NCBI GenBank assembly: GCA_036320915.1
Contig: JAXBDG010000006.1
Span: 248,001-312,000, forward strand
Direction of reading: 5' to 3'
Length of the DNA stretch: 64,000 nt
From: Linnemannia elongata
Taxonomy: Eukaryota; Mortierellomycota; Mortierellomycetes; Mortierellales; Mortierellaceae
Position 1 is the stretch's first letter. Each line of letters starts with the position of its first letter. Made by a program: the position numbers and the translations under genes. Of the stretch, positions 31,519 through 43,920 are shown piece by piece. The notes beneath the pieces are model-generated. The model had not been told where the DNA came from. It worked only from the letters and a program-made list of their open reading frames with translations, and searched no databases.

Positions 31519-31929
31519 GGCCAAACACTTACACTTCGTCAGCTCCTCGAGAGCCTCAGGAGGACTAAGCGTTGTCAAATCCTTATGGTCCCAAGTATGC
31601 GAAGCGACTTGATGTCCATCCTGGTACGCTCTCTTGACCGATGGCGCAAAGTCTTCAATTCTGCCATAGTTGTTGCCGTTAAAGAAGAAGGTTGCCTTGA
31701 CGTTTCTTGATTTCAAGATATCCAACAGGCCGTTGGTGTAGAGGAAGGGGCCGTCGTCAAAGGTAATTGCAATGGTGCCTGGAATTGTGCAGCGGTAGAT
31801 TACGGTCGCCCCGCCCGCACGCTTTTGGAGGACTGAAGGGTTCGAGTTGGGGTCATTGATGGGCACTGCGGATACTAGTGCAGCGGTGAAAAGAGCGGCT
31901 ATGGTAGCCAAACGGAAGGATGAGGGCAT
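30882..31929 (-). CDS. Chitin/polysaccharide deacetylase-like protein (NodB homology), 255 aa
   Basis: Removes N-acetyl groups from chitin or related polymers, making chitosan for the cell wall, which is chitosan-rich in this lineage. Exons 31929-31533, 31380-31234 and 31105-30882. A signal peptide covers residues 1-21. All carbohydrate esterase family 4 motifs are visible: TFDDGP (56-61; Asp58 base, Asp59 metal), HTWDH (metal His111 and His115), RPPFA, DTMDW and, near the end, IVLQHE. No GPI signal or chitin-binding module is present, so a soluble secreted enzyme is likely. Intron 1 holds a 38-base homopolymer (T on the sense strand) between donor and acceptor. Substrate choice cannot be read from the sequence. 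Confidence 0.9.
31480..31517. repeat. Homopolymer (A)38 in an intron
   Basis: Uninterrupted A run on the plus strand inside intron 1 of the deacetylase gene. Its exact length may be affected by assembly. Confidence 0.85.
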
Positions 31930-33382
31930 TTTTGGAGGGCGTTGTACTGGAGAGGGGCGGATGAGGAGGGTTGAGAGCTACTGTGATACGGAGAGAAAAG
32001 AGGGAAAACAGCAAACGTATTTATACACCTCTGTCTCATTGACACGTCTAGAACCCGGCGGCGGCGAAGGAGGAGAATCTAGCATATCCTTCAAGAGCGT
32101 AGATGACCTTTACTCTCCCTCATGGATATGAGGTGCGCCGTGCACACCAAGCAGATTTAAAAGTCCGCCTTAAAAATAAGCATTATCAATGCATGCTGCA
32201 GGGTAGAAAAAAAAAGTGGGGGTAGAGTAGGGAACGTTCATTACCTCGCCTCTGACGTGTTGATAAGCATCTTAGATCCTAGGGTATGACAATCGCGTAA
32301 AAAGTACATTCCATCGCTCTTTAATCTCTGTCGTCCACGGAAATAAAAAACGAAAGACACGCCGCTCTGCCGATAACGGCTAGTGCGAAATCACAAAACT
32401 CAGGGCCAAGACGTTGCACAACTGCGCTGTCCGTATGAATGGACCCTGCAGACAGTGCCTGAGGGAGCTGTTATCCATTAATCTCCCACAAATAATAACA
32501 GCTCCCTCTTGCATTCGCTCTTACAAATTTCGTTTACCTTGCTTTCCTTCGCTGGGGACTCCAATACAAGCAATTATCCCCTTCCTTGGTTCTGGACCAA
32601 AACAAAAGCAACAACTATGGTGTTTGAACATGAACCTCTTCCGCTGCTCTACCAAAAAAATGGAGAGGCGACGGTTCGTCACTATTGTGCATTATTGTTG
32701 TCTGCTCCCATGGAGTACTCCCCCTACTCTATATATGTGATATCTGTTAATGAGTGAGACTTAGACAAAATGGCATGAAAAAAGGAGCATAACAAATGCG
32801 GATGAGAGAAACCAGTAGCTGAAGACGTATGTGTGACGCGTGTGAATATCTCTCGGTAGAGAATGAAAAGCAGTCAAGCAAGACAATGATGAAGACGAGT
32901 ACCTCGTTTTTTTCACTTTAGCCCATAGAGAAAGAGTAGAGCCCAAAAAGCCCTTTTTCCAGGGTTCCTAAAACTTGGCTGTATGCTATTAATCATCGTC
33001 GCAGTCGCATATTCAGTTGTTCTACCTAATGCTTCCACCCGCCTAATAGGCTAATGGACGCGGACACAAGGCACTCCAAATCTTTGGATTTCGGACATCG
33101 CCCTTTTTTTATTTTTTTTTTTATTTTTGATATTTATCACTCTCATCTCTGCTCATGCTAACGGTGTGATACGTGATGACATGTTTCACTTCTTCGCTTT
33201 TATGCTTTGTCTTTCTACATACCATTGCCATTATCACCTTATTCCGTGTCGTTGTGCTTGGCTTGGAAGAAACATTCTTTTTTCCTTCGCTTTGGTGAAT
33301 ATAAAGAACGCATTTGTAGACTTGCTTTTTTTCCTCAACGGTCTCCCTCCTTCTCTCTTCTTATTATCCTCAGAGCCAGCCT

Positions 33383-33421
<39 letters not shown>

Positions 33422-33505
33422 ATCAGTCTTCATATCATATCACTCAAAGCAAACGCATTCCACTCTGAGCCTACGTATACCCCTCCTCTCCCTTCTGATA
33501 ACGAT
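31930..33505. other. Divergent intergenic region, deacetylase and M13 promoters
   Basis: Holds the leaders of the two divergent genes. A (T)35 run at 33386-33420 lies about 85 bp before the M13 start codon. No further gene is supported. Confidence 0.6.
33386..33420. repeat. Homopolymer (T)35 upstream of the M13 gene
   Basis: Uninterrupted T run just before the start of the M13 peptidase gene. Poly(dA:dT) tracts of this kind disfavour nucleosomes, so it may help keep the promoter open; that role is inferred. Confidence 0.85.
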
Positions 33506-36245
33506 ATGGTATTGACCACAAAGTTATCACTCCTGGTGGCTGTCAGCATGGCCCTATCCCTAGTCCAAGCTGAGCCCATCCCCATCCTGAAAGAACGTGC
33601 CTCTAAGGGTCCTTCTCTCAACAACAAGGTTCGCTCCTTCCCCCCCCCCCCCCCCCCCCCCTTTTTTTTTTTTTCTCTCTATCTCCTACGTTGCATTACC
33701 AGCTAATGAACTTCAATCATCCCCTTCCGTTGCCTCCATCTCACAATATTCCTTCCAACTTGTGTTGTTCTTTCCTTGGTATAGGTTACCTGTAAGACCC
33801 CACAATGCATAACCGCAGCAAAGGAGATTCTGGACGACATGAACCCGAAAGCCGACCCTTGTCAGGATTTCAGTCAGTTTGCTTGTACGTCTTTTCTCTT
33901 CCTTCCCTTACTTCGCCCTCTTGCGCCCAACCAACGTTTGTCAATTGTTTTATGCCAAATCTTATCACTTACTCTCCCTTTTTTTTGTCGATTTCTTTGT
34001 TGATTTTCTTAGGTGGTGGTTTCTATGAGAAGAGGACTATCGCCGCAGACGAGGGTGCGTTCAACTACTTCCAAGTCCTCTATGACAAGAACAACGTACG
34101 TCTACCCTCTTTCCCTCTTATTTTACCTTTTTCTCTCCTCATCAATCACCATGTTTGAACTTCAAAGAGAAAAACAAACAATTAGTAACCCCCACCCTCT
34201 CCCCCCCCCCCAAATCTACTTTTCCCACCCTACTAGGACGCGATCCGTGAAATCGTAGATCGATCCCTCGGAAAACAACCCACCCCCTCCAAAACTGATC
34301 CCGACCCTGCCGCCGCCCATGCAAACCTCCAGAAACTCCAAGACCTCTACGCCAGCTGCATGGACGAATCCACAATCCTCTCCGCCGGTCGTAAACCCCT
34401 CCTCGACCAGATCTCGTCCATCCTCTCTGCTTTCTCTTCTAATGCTACCGATGGTGTTGTGGATAAGACAGTGCTCGCAAAGACGCTGGCACAGCTATCA
34501 AACCAGGGGATAACCGGGTTTGTGGGTTTGGAGGTTGGCCCTGATCCGACGGATCCGTTGATCAACTCCCTGGCGTTGGGTGAAGGCGGGTTGGGCCTGC
34601 CGGCGAAGGAGTATTATCAGGATGCAAAGACTGTCAAACTGTATGAATCGACGATTGGCCAGATGTTTCAAGTAGTCTTTGGGGAGGAGGATGTGGCTAC
34701 CAAGAACCAGACTCTTACCGAAGCGGATGTGAAGCAGGAGTGGAAAGATGTTGCAAAGGCGGTGGTGGGATTTGAGACCCACTTGGCCAGTATTGGCACG
34801 GATATGGTGGATCTTTATGACCCTATCAAGTCTAATAACCCTCGTACCGTAGACCAGATCTCGGCAGCAATCCCTAGTATTGACTGGCCTGTGTTTATCT
34901 CAGGCATTCTCCCAGCTGGTGTAAAGAACACCAGACCCATAATCGTCTCCTCACCCGAATACCTCACCGGTCTTGAAATCCTCCTCAACTCTACCAACCC
35001 GCAAACCCTCCGAAACTACATTACCTGGCTCGTAATCTCAAATAACGGACCCAACCTAGGAACTCCCTACCGCCAACCGCTCCACATCCTCTCCTCAAAT
35101 CTCTCTGGTGTCTCCCCAGACACCGTCACACCACGCTGGAAGCACTGCGTGAGCATAATCAACAACAACTTAGGCGACATGGCCGGGCACTATTACATCC
35201 AAACAGCCTTCCCGGGGACCAGCCTTACCTCAACCGTCTCCATTATCGATTCGATCCTGGCATCATACAAAAAAACCTTCCCCACTCTCACATGGCTCGA
35301 CAAATCCACCCTCTCAGGCGCCGTAGAGAAACTCCAGGCCATGGTCAAATTAATGGGTTACTCCACAAACTCTCCCGATGTTTTCTCCTCCACTTCCCTC
35401 CAAGCCTACTACTCCACCCTCCCCGTCTCTCGGACTGACTACTACGCCAACCAACTCCAATACTCCATTTGGTCCACTCGAGAATCCACAGGGATGCTCA
35501 ACAAACCAGTGAACAGGAAGAAGCTACCAGACCCACCACAAACAGTGAACGCATTCTATAACCCGTCCACGAACCAGATTGTGTTTCCAGCGGGGATATT
35601 GCAGAGACCGTTTTTTGATGTGGAGAGTCCAGAGTATGTGAATTATGGCGGGTTTGGCGTCGTTGCTGGACATGAAATTACTGTAAGTCTTTTGGGGTTT
35701 TTTTTCTTGTCACTGATGTTGATGTTTCTTGAGAGAAGTCTCCATTTTTTTTTAAGTGCCCCTGGGCTAAGCACTCCCCCTTCCTTTTTTTTGTCGTTGA
35801 TAAAATAGCACGGGTTCGATAACATGGGCCATCACTACGACTCCATCGGCCGTATCCATAACGTAAGCATACATTTACACACGAATGTCACTATCTCCTC
35901 CACAACCCTTCTCTCCCTCCAACTTCCTCCCTACTCACAACCTGCCTCTATTTTCTCCTCCCTCCCGCTCACTCGCCCCTCTTTCCCTTTTCCCCCCTCT
36001 CCTTCAAATAGTGGTGGACGAACACAACCGAAAAGGCATTCGCCGAAAAGGCTCAATGCTTCATAGACCAATACGGCAATTTCACCATCAAGGGTCCCAA
36101 CGGGGAGGACCATAACGTCAACGGTCAACAAACACTCGGTGAGAACATTGCCGATAATGGTGGTCTCAAACAATCTTTCCACGCTTGGCAAACCAGACTT
36201 CAATCTGACCCTTCTGGCAAAAAGTAACGTCCTCCTCCCCTTTTT

Positions 36246-36277
<32 letters not shown>

Positions 36278-36613
36278 CCCTATTCATTGGATTTTGTACC
36301 TGAAAAAAAAAGATACACATCCCTGATATTAATGCCACCTCTTTTTCCCCATTTCAAAAAAAGGTACAAGAACTTCAATCTTCCTGGCCTGGAGAGATAT
36401 ACCCCCTCCCAACTATTCTTCATCTCCTACGCGCGAGTATGGTGTAGCAAGGAGCGGCCTGAGTACCTTGTCAACCGGATCCGAAGTGACTCGCACTCGC
36501 CTGCCAAATGGCGGATCAATGGTGTTGTCCAGAACTCTCCCGAGTTTGCGAGTGCTTTTCAGTGTAAGGTGGGGAGTGCTATGAACCCGGAGAAGAAGTG
36601 TGAGGTCTGGTAA
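33506..36613 (+). CDS. M13 (neprilysin/ECE-type) zinc metallopeptidase, 755 aa
   Basis: A secreted endopeptidase cutting small peptides. Seven exons: 33506-33628, 33785-33884, 34013-34095, 34237-35682, 35809-35862, 36012-36223 and 36364-36613. Residues 1-22 form a signal peptide, not the internal membrane anchor of animal neprilysins, so a soluble extracellular form is likely. The zinc site is HEITH (581-585), with the third ligand in GENIADNGG (Glu646, with Asp650). The substrate motif NAFYNP precedes it, and the protein ends with the family-typical CEVW. Length and Cys pattern (CQDFSQFACGG near the N-terminus) fit peptidase family M13. The intron after exon 4 falls inside HEITH. Two decayed relatives lie at 19450-19722 and 27935-28279. 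Confidence 0.93.
36248..36277. repeat. Homopolymer (T)30 in intron 6 of the M13 gene
   Basis: Uninterrupted T run between exons 6 and 7. Confidence 0.85.
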
Positions 36614-36977
36614 GGGTGAAGGTTAAATTAGGATAGTTTATTTATGACTGAGTATCCGTAGTAAAATGTAATATTCTCTGTTAAGAAGAAAGATGTCGAT
36701 GTCGTGGATGGTGCTTATTCGTCTTGGGTGAGAAAGACGTCAGGTTCTAAAGAGAAAAGGAAAGAGAAAGGGAACTAAGGAAACTTCTACCAAAGAGATA
36801 TGCCACTTTCCAATTGGACAGAAACCCCCCTCTGATGAATTCCCTCAATTCTAGGCCATGGTCCTAAGGCACACACACATACACACAGTTCAGGGTTGTC
36901 TCTCAAAAATAATATGTCAGCGCAACCTGTCAAAACTGTAGACGGAAACAAGGATGCAGGGTCCTGGCAGTTTGTGT

Positions 36978-37028
<51 letters not shown>

Positions 37029-39940
37029 TGGTGGGCTAGATAGAGTCTGGGCTAGAAGAAAATAGAAGGCCAAGAACTCTTTCGACATGGGCCAGAGCAA
37101 TTCTATCTCAGTCGACGCTCAGTGTAACATGTAACACCAGGCGCCCTTCGTCCGAATACTGAAAGAGAAAAAACTGACCATCCCTCTAGGCACACGAGCA
37201 AGGAGATAATAGAAAGAAAGATGGAAAGGGTAAAAAGAACATGAAAGGAGAGGAAAGGCGAGAGAAAGAAAGGGGTCATATCGAAAACAGACAAAAAAAA
37301 TGAGAGCATGAGATGGATCGAGTGCATAGAAAAAAAAGTTCTAAAGAGAAATCGTGGAAGCGACCATGATGAGCAATGGACAGGAGGACAGGGGTGAAGA
37401 GGGAGGAAGAAAATATCTCATCTCTCTCACACTCTCTTACTATCACTCTCGCAATAGCCTGCTGTCATTCTTATCATTCACACTCTCAAATATGTAAACA
37501 GCATTCAATAAGCGACCGACGTGAAGCGAAATAAGGTACGTCGTACTACAATCTATACATCCCTTCCTGTCAAAAAGCTACCCCCAGCCCTCCTCCTTTG
37601 CCCTGCCCTGCAATCGCTTTCTCTACCTTCCATCGTTTCCTGAGTTCCAACCCTTCTTTTTTTTCTTTTTTTTCCTATTGTACATGTACTGTACTTTCTG
37701 GGGGAAAGGGAGAGGGGTCTGAAAAAAAAAACAACGTACTCGTTTGATAGGCTACGAGTGGAGAAGAAGCGCGCACGGCTGAATCTTGAACCCAAATGAC
37801 AGAAAAGGATTGGATCCCTCCAACTCAAATCCTGGATGTCCAAGGTGAACATGAAAGGAAGGAAGGGAAGGTGTGAGCAAGAAAAGGTGGGGTCATTGGA
37901 GGAATGGGTGATGCGACGTAAGGAAGGGAAGGTTTAGAAGGGAGTCGGGTTGCATTGTTGCATGACAGTGGGTAATTGTGAGTGTATGGTAGGTGTACTA
38001 TTGTGAGCTATGATTGACTACGACTATGCTGCACCCTGACTGACTATGGTTTGGCGTGGTGAGAAAAAAAAATAGGGAAGGAGAAGAAAAGCCGAAGAGA
38101 AGGGTTCGATGGAAGATCGGACTATGTTGGCCACATAAAGTCGCTTTGGGTAAGAAAAAACAAATAAATGAGAGCACACCAGAAAGAACACCAAAGGAAA
38201 GACGCAGGGCAAGAAAGGATCGCTTCCATGGGATCCATTTGGACATCAGGGAATGATCAACTGACCGACCACTAGCTGGACTAATCAGTTTTTTATTCAC
38301 TCATTCGTTTTCTCATTTACCAGAGAGAGGAAGAAAGGAAGGGAGGAAGGAGAAGGAGGGAATTGAGAGAGAGAAGGAGGGAAGGAGAGAGACTGTGTGA
38401 GCGAGAAGAGGGAGGACTAGTGTCTATCAAAGTCTAGGCAAGAGGTGTCTATGAACAATGGGATGACGATGATCGCTTATGCGAAGGACATAGAGAGGGA
38501 AAGGGGCTATTCATCTAATTAAAGATGGTGGCACTGTCATTAACATCGAAGAGTCGACATCATCCCAAAGGCAAAGCCATAAATGACCTTCTCTGTTAGT
38601 TGCCAAGACCAGGGGCCAAATAGCCAAGGCAACAAGAATAGACAATTTAGTGCCATGACGGTTGCCACACAGTGCACTCACTCGCCTCTTGAAATACGTT
38701 ACAGCCCTCCAATCCTTCTCTTTTCATAGATCCCTCTTGTCCTCCCTCTCGCAGTAATAATTTTCATCTAGGCACAGATGTCATAGGCAACAATGGCTAT
38801 AGGCAGCAATGGCCATAGGTATCGGCATCATCATCATCATCATCATTCAGCATAGTCGCGTGTGCCCCATCTCCACTTGGTTAATTGCCTCACCCTTCTT
38901 CCCCTGACTATGAATCGAAGGCCAAGATACCTTCGATCCTTGGAAGCTACAGAAGCATAATTTACCTCTTTATGCATAAAAGAAGAGAATGTCAAAAGAG
39001 TGGATATAGTGGGTAGAAGGAGAGAGAGAGAGGGAGAAAGAGGCGGAGAAAGGGATAGAAAGAAATGATAGAAACGTGAGAACAATGTAGAAGGGATCAG
39101 ATGTGTGTCTCAACTCCACTTCTTACACTTCGTACACAGATACGATGCAGGCTACTGCAGACGCCATCAAAGAGGAAGAACAACGAGAAGAAGAGAGAAA
39201 CAAAAGGGAATTGGTAGAAGCATCAATGAGTGCCCATGGTTTACGACCGATGTGTTGTTGTTGAATGTCTTTCCATAGCTTCACTACTGTTTCGTAGGTG
39301 ATGTACAGTACGTGTTTGCAGTTCATCTGAAATGTTTGTTATCCGTCTCATGAACACTGAAGAACAATGAGAACCTTTCCTCTCCTGTCTTGAATTTCAA
39401 ACAACAATGACCATGAGCGCATCTTTTACCCTTGTTCTCGATGTTCTCATGTTCATGAACAATGGATGAACAATAAAAAAAACCCCTCTTCTTTTGTTCC
39501 CTTCCATCTTTGACATCTTCAATTTTAGTTTCCCTCTTTATTCCCCTGTCTGTAACTATAGACGGTTTATTCCATAGAATGCCTTCCATCGTCGGACCAC
39601 CTTCCATCGAAGCGTCCTTTCCCCTGCGAGTGAGTGAATGCACAGTCAGCAGCCAAATGATTAGAATCGAACTCTTCTTTTTTCTCCTTTGCGCTGGTCT
39701 GCTCCTTTTTTTTTATTTTTACCCTTCGATCCAACCAATGACATCCAATTGTCCACTAGGCCAGACAACCATAGAATTCCTTTCCTTCTCTTTCTCTTCT
39801 CTCCCTTCCACATTTCTACATGTGCACCTTGGGTAAACTGCCTCCGACCCTACCCTCGGACTCTCGCACACAACACACATATGCAATCTATGAAAGGCGC
39901 TTACCACTTCAGGAACACATTCGCCCATTCTTGATCTTCC
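36614..39940. other. Long region (3.3 kb) without a supported gene
   Basis: Contains a (T)47 run (36979-37025), purine-rich tracts (GGAAGG and GAGAGA around 37200-37400 and 38320-38420), a CAT microsatellite near 38827-38846, and imperfect copies of a CAATGGCTATAGGCAG word near 38790-38820. No open frame carries a recognisable motif. An untranslated RNA or long leader cannot be excluded. Confidence 0.5.
36979..37025. repeat. Homopolymer (T)47
   Basis: The longest single-base run in the window. It is downstream of the M13 gene. Confidence 0.85.
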
Positions 39941-39949
39941 TATAAAAAG
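39941..39949 (+). promoter_or_regulatory. TATA box of the calcipressin gene
   Basis: TATAAAAAG lies about 160 bp before the ATG at 40102 and is followed by a C/A/T-rich, G-poor leader. Confidence 0.65.
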
Positions 39950-40101
39950 GGACGACAGCATCCCTTTATTTTTTTTTATTATTATTCCTCACTCACTTCA
40001 CAACGTTCTCTTCTCTCTTACATCCTCACACTCACTCTCACACAACAACTATACCCACTACTCCCTTACTCATCACCCCCACAACAACAACTACATTCAA
40101 A

Positions 40102-40839
40102 ATGGTCAACACATCCACCACTCAAGCAGCAGCCCCCACAAACACTCTCACCCTCACAAATCTCGAAGCCTACCACTTCTCCCCTTCAACCCTTGAAACC
40201 CTCCGCACCCAAGCCGAATCCTTTGGAAAAGTCTGCTTCTTCTCCCCCATTAAATCCTTCCACCGCATCTTTGTCGTCTACCACTCCATCGATCACTCCC
40301 AGGTTGCCCGCCTTGCCCTTCATAACAACTCGACAATTTTGGAGGATGGAACGGTGTTGAGGGTTTATTTCGGTCAGCATACCGAGTTGACGATCGATCC
40401 CAAGAAGTACTACCTTCAGATGCCCTCGGACGAGGATACTACCGATGCTTCTACAGGAATGGTCTCCCCCCCTGGTTCCCCCCCATTGGGTCACTCGGAC
40501 GACTCTGAGGACGAGATGGCCGAGATTGAGGATCTGGACTTGGCCCTCGACGGCCCCATCCTTATTGAATCCACAACCACCGAACCCACCTCCCCCGCCG
40601 CACCTACTACACCAGCAAAGGACTTGCAGCAGCAGATCAAGAAACTCCGTATTGACACCTTCGTCCGTTCCGCCTCTGCATCTTCTCTGTTGTCAGGACA
40701 CCCTCGTTCGCCCGTCTCCCCCGGTCACTTGTACCCCTCAACTCCTACCCGTTTGGCCTTCTCGCCCTCCAAGGAGTCCCAAGACGAGCAACCCTTTATC
40801 ACTATCCAGGACTGGGGTGTTCAATCTACGGTCTGCTAG
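40102..40839 (+). CDS. RCN1: Calcipressin (regulator of calcineurin), 245 aa
   Basis: Binds and tunes calcineurin, the calcium-activated phosphatase that controls stress responses and growth. Single exon. An RRM-like fold covers about residues 15-105 (LTLTNLEAYHFSPSTLETLR, FHRIFVVYHSIDHSQVA, LRVYFGQHTEL). The family signature follows as VSPPGSPP (residues 121-128; the SPPxSPP box contacts calcineurin when phosphorylated or intact). An acidic patch (DDSEDEMAEIEDLD) is next. Near the C-terminus PFITIQ (231-236) fits the PxIxIT docking motif. In other fungi the gene is itself induced by calcineurin through Crz1; I did not identify a clear binding site here. Confidence 0.92.
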   Translation: MVNTSTTQAAAPTNTLTLTNLEAYHFSPSTLETLRTQAESFGKVCFFSPIKSFHRIFVVYHSIDHSQVARLALHNNSTILEDGTVLRVYFGQHTELTIDPKKYYLQMPSDEDTTDASTGMVSPPGSPPLGHSDDSEDEMAEIEDLDLALDGPILIESTTTEPTSPAAPTTPAKDLQQQIKKLRIDTFVRSASASSLLSGHPRSPVSPGHLYPSTPTRLAFSPSKESQDEQPFITIQDWGVQSTVC

Positions 40840-43800
40840 ATTTTTTTGGTAGAAAACAAAAGGAAGTTCCTTTACCCTCTCCATTTCAGACACGAGCACA
40901 TTTTCGCTTCACTCTCACTTATTCCCTTCTTCCCTCACCCTTACTCCTCCTCCCTTTTACAACCATTATATCCCTCTATCGAATCGTCATTGTACAGTAG
41001 CATATTGAATAAAAAAAATACATATACCAAGAAAACATACCGTTGCATGTCAATTGCCCTCCTTCTTCGCGTTCAATGATTTTTTTTTCTACTGCTTTTT
41101 CTTTCTATGAGAAAATAAAAAGGAGGCACGGGCACAAAAGTCGACAAAAACAGTGTAACGTCACGTGCCGCCAAACCAGTTGGGAGGGGGAAGTGGGGCT
41201 TAGCATTCTTTTGATGGCCAAGAATTTCCGTGGAGTCTCTCCTCTGCGTACTTGTGTCTGAGTGGGATCTTTCTCGTCGTTCTTCCAAACAATTCCCTCT
41301 GCATCAAGTGGTAGTGTCGAGAGAAAAACAAAAAAAAAAAACTCGATAAGCCCATTCTTTTCTGGTCTGTTCTGGATCTTTCACAACTAGGAACATGAGT
41401 TTATACAAAACCCCCCCCCCCATTCAAAACGAACGAAATATCTGTTTCACCCCTTCTCTTCCCTTTTTTTTTCACCAAAGATTTGTGTGCTGCTTGGACC
41501 AACACACACGTTGACGTTCCGTGTTAATATGTGTGGTTGTTCGATGTTGCATTCGAAGTGTTACACGACGATAATAAATACACACGCGTCCGAAAGAAAA
41601 AATTTGGGGAGGGAGGGTGGCATCCTGGCCGCTCACTTTATTATTTTATTATCTTATTTTTTTTCCTAATTGGTATCTACCCGAAGGGGCAAATGCAGGT
41701 CTTTTTCAATTGCTCTCTCTCTCTCTCTCACTCTCTATCCCTACTCCATAAGGGTCCGTCTCCTCCCCCCCTCCACTCTCCCTCTATTCTCGTCTAACGC
41801 TCAGAACGCGTAGACATCACCGCGCATTAATATGAGAAACAAGAATTTCTCTCGGGGCTGACTTGGAGGAAAAGAAATTCAGGTTAGCCCCAGTTTTTTT
41901 TTTAAAATCTTTCAGGTTTGTGTCTGTCCGTCTGGCTGGCTGACTATCTGGCTGGGTGTTTGAAAGGCTAGTTGGATGGGCCGGATGAAAGATGGACCCG
42001 AGAGACATTTTGGACATCTGAACACACGGACACACCGTCCCCGCGGGGGTAGGGGGTTCACATGGATACATTAATACAGCCCTTTGATAATGTGGCTAAG
42101 AGGAAAAAAGGAAAAAAGTAACGAAGCGAGAAAAAAGCGCCCGGAAAGAGGATAAAAAAATAGAGGAGGCGACCACCTCAGTCCATTTCCTGATAGCATA
42201 GCTCGCGTCCACGTAGTTCAGCGGTGACTATAGCGGCCTGTGGGTCAAGTGATGAAGAGCAATGAAAAGCCCGGCTGACTACGAACGAGTGTCCTTGAGA
42301 GGAGACCACAGGATCGAGGTCGTGTGTCGCGTGGTATGGGGGTATGTCATTGTGAGGAGAGAGAGCGAGAGAGAGAGCGTGGGGCAAGAAAAGTAAAAGA
42401 TGACGGAGCTTTACAGTATCCAGCTATTATCCCCGCCCGGGTCTGGGCTTTTCCAAGTCTCGTGGTCGTACACCCCTTTTTTTTGGTTGTTGCGGTGAGA
42501 GCCGCGTCTTGGCGCCCTTTCAAAACAAGTTTCGGTGGGTTAGCAAGTGAGTGGAGATAAAGGGGGAGGGATACAAAGAAGCGAGAGAAAGATGGAGTGC
42601 GAGAAAGAGAGATGGAGGGAGAAGGTATCTAAGCCGTACCGTGCCACGTTTTTTTTTTCTTTCTGTTTCTCTTCAGCTTCAGCGTATGTGCTTGTGTGCA
42701 CGCTTGAGATGTGCAAAATGCATAATGCGAGGAAGCGGGTACAAAATCAGGCATAGTGGATCAGGGTACCCCCTTTTTTTTAAACACGGTGAACAAGGCA
42801 CTGTCAGCCTTTGTCGTTGCGTGTTTTGAACGCGCGCGCGCATCAATTGCCTTGGGTTTTTTTTGTACGTGCATAATACAAAAGACCACGTTCAATGGGC
42901 TATCTCTCCCCTGATTTTTTTTTTTTCATGGTGCGTTGTCCCAACAATTGAAGAGACGCGAAGAAGCGGCCAAAGAGTCTTGATGGTGTGAGTAGATCGT
43001 TTTCTTGCCGTTTTTGTTGAAGCAACCATCGAATGCAATGGTGTTGTTGTTTTGTTGTATGTTTGGTCATGGGGGGAGGGGGGAGTAGAAAGGGATTGTG
43101 AGAAACTCTTTTTTGTTGTTTATGTATGTGTCTCAAAATCAAAACAATAACAACAGAAGAAAATGCCTAGAAAGAGGGAGGAAAGATAAGGTCGCACGCC
43201 GTGTAAAGGAGAGTGGGGAGTACGTCTCGGTCGGGCTGATAGCGGCCTTCTCCTCAAAGAAGAAAACAATGCGACTAAGAGAAACAGAAAGAGAGTTCGA
43301 TTGCGAGACAAGAGAGAGTTCACATCCCCACAACAATCGAAAAAAAGAAAAATATTTCGCCCCAAAAGAAATCCTCTTACCGTCCAGCCCACCCCAGCGA
43401 ACCGCTTGGAATATACTTGTTATGATATGAGCTTCTGTGTGGTGTGGATTGTGAGCCTTGGCCATATTTTCGTGTTGTAGGTATTATTGTATGCATGTAA
43501 AAAAAAAAAAAAAAATGCGCGATGGCGGAGCAATGGGAAAGTGGTGGGGAACAGAAGACCAAAACCCTTTTTTCTTGTGTTCGATCGAACACCGTCTGTA
43601 CGGACAGACATTTTCTATGCGGTTGACCACAACGGACATTTTCGTTATTTTTTGTGTCTCACTCCTCCACTCTTCTCTCTTCTTTTTCCATCTCTCCTTT
43701 GACTTTGATCTTCTCCCCCGCAAAAGATTCAACATCTCCGCAACCATCTCTCTCCACTCATCCACACACCCTTGCATTCACACACACTCGCTCTCACTAA

Positions 43801-43920
43801 TCGCATTCACTCGCTCATTCATACCCATTCATTCGCTCATCCTCCTTACACTACCTCGGAAACTACACTTATCTTATCCTCCACAGTAACAAGCAATCAC
43901 CATCACAGATATAAAATCCG
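40840..43920. other. 3-kb region without a supported gene
   Basis: Contains the calcipressin 3' UTR, a poly-C run near 41410-41420, (CT)n near 41716-41730, (GA)n near 42357-42380 and a run of A at about 43499-43515. Frames here are short and low-complexity on both strands. The last ~300 bp are pyrimidine-rich, like the promoters in this window. Confidence 0.5.

Noticed and set aside
42200..42325. Possible intron-containing tRNA (TAGTTCAGCGGT and GGATCGAGGTC)
   Set aside because: The A- and B-box-like words are about 95 bases apart and I could not form acceptor, anticodon and T stems together.
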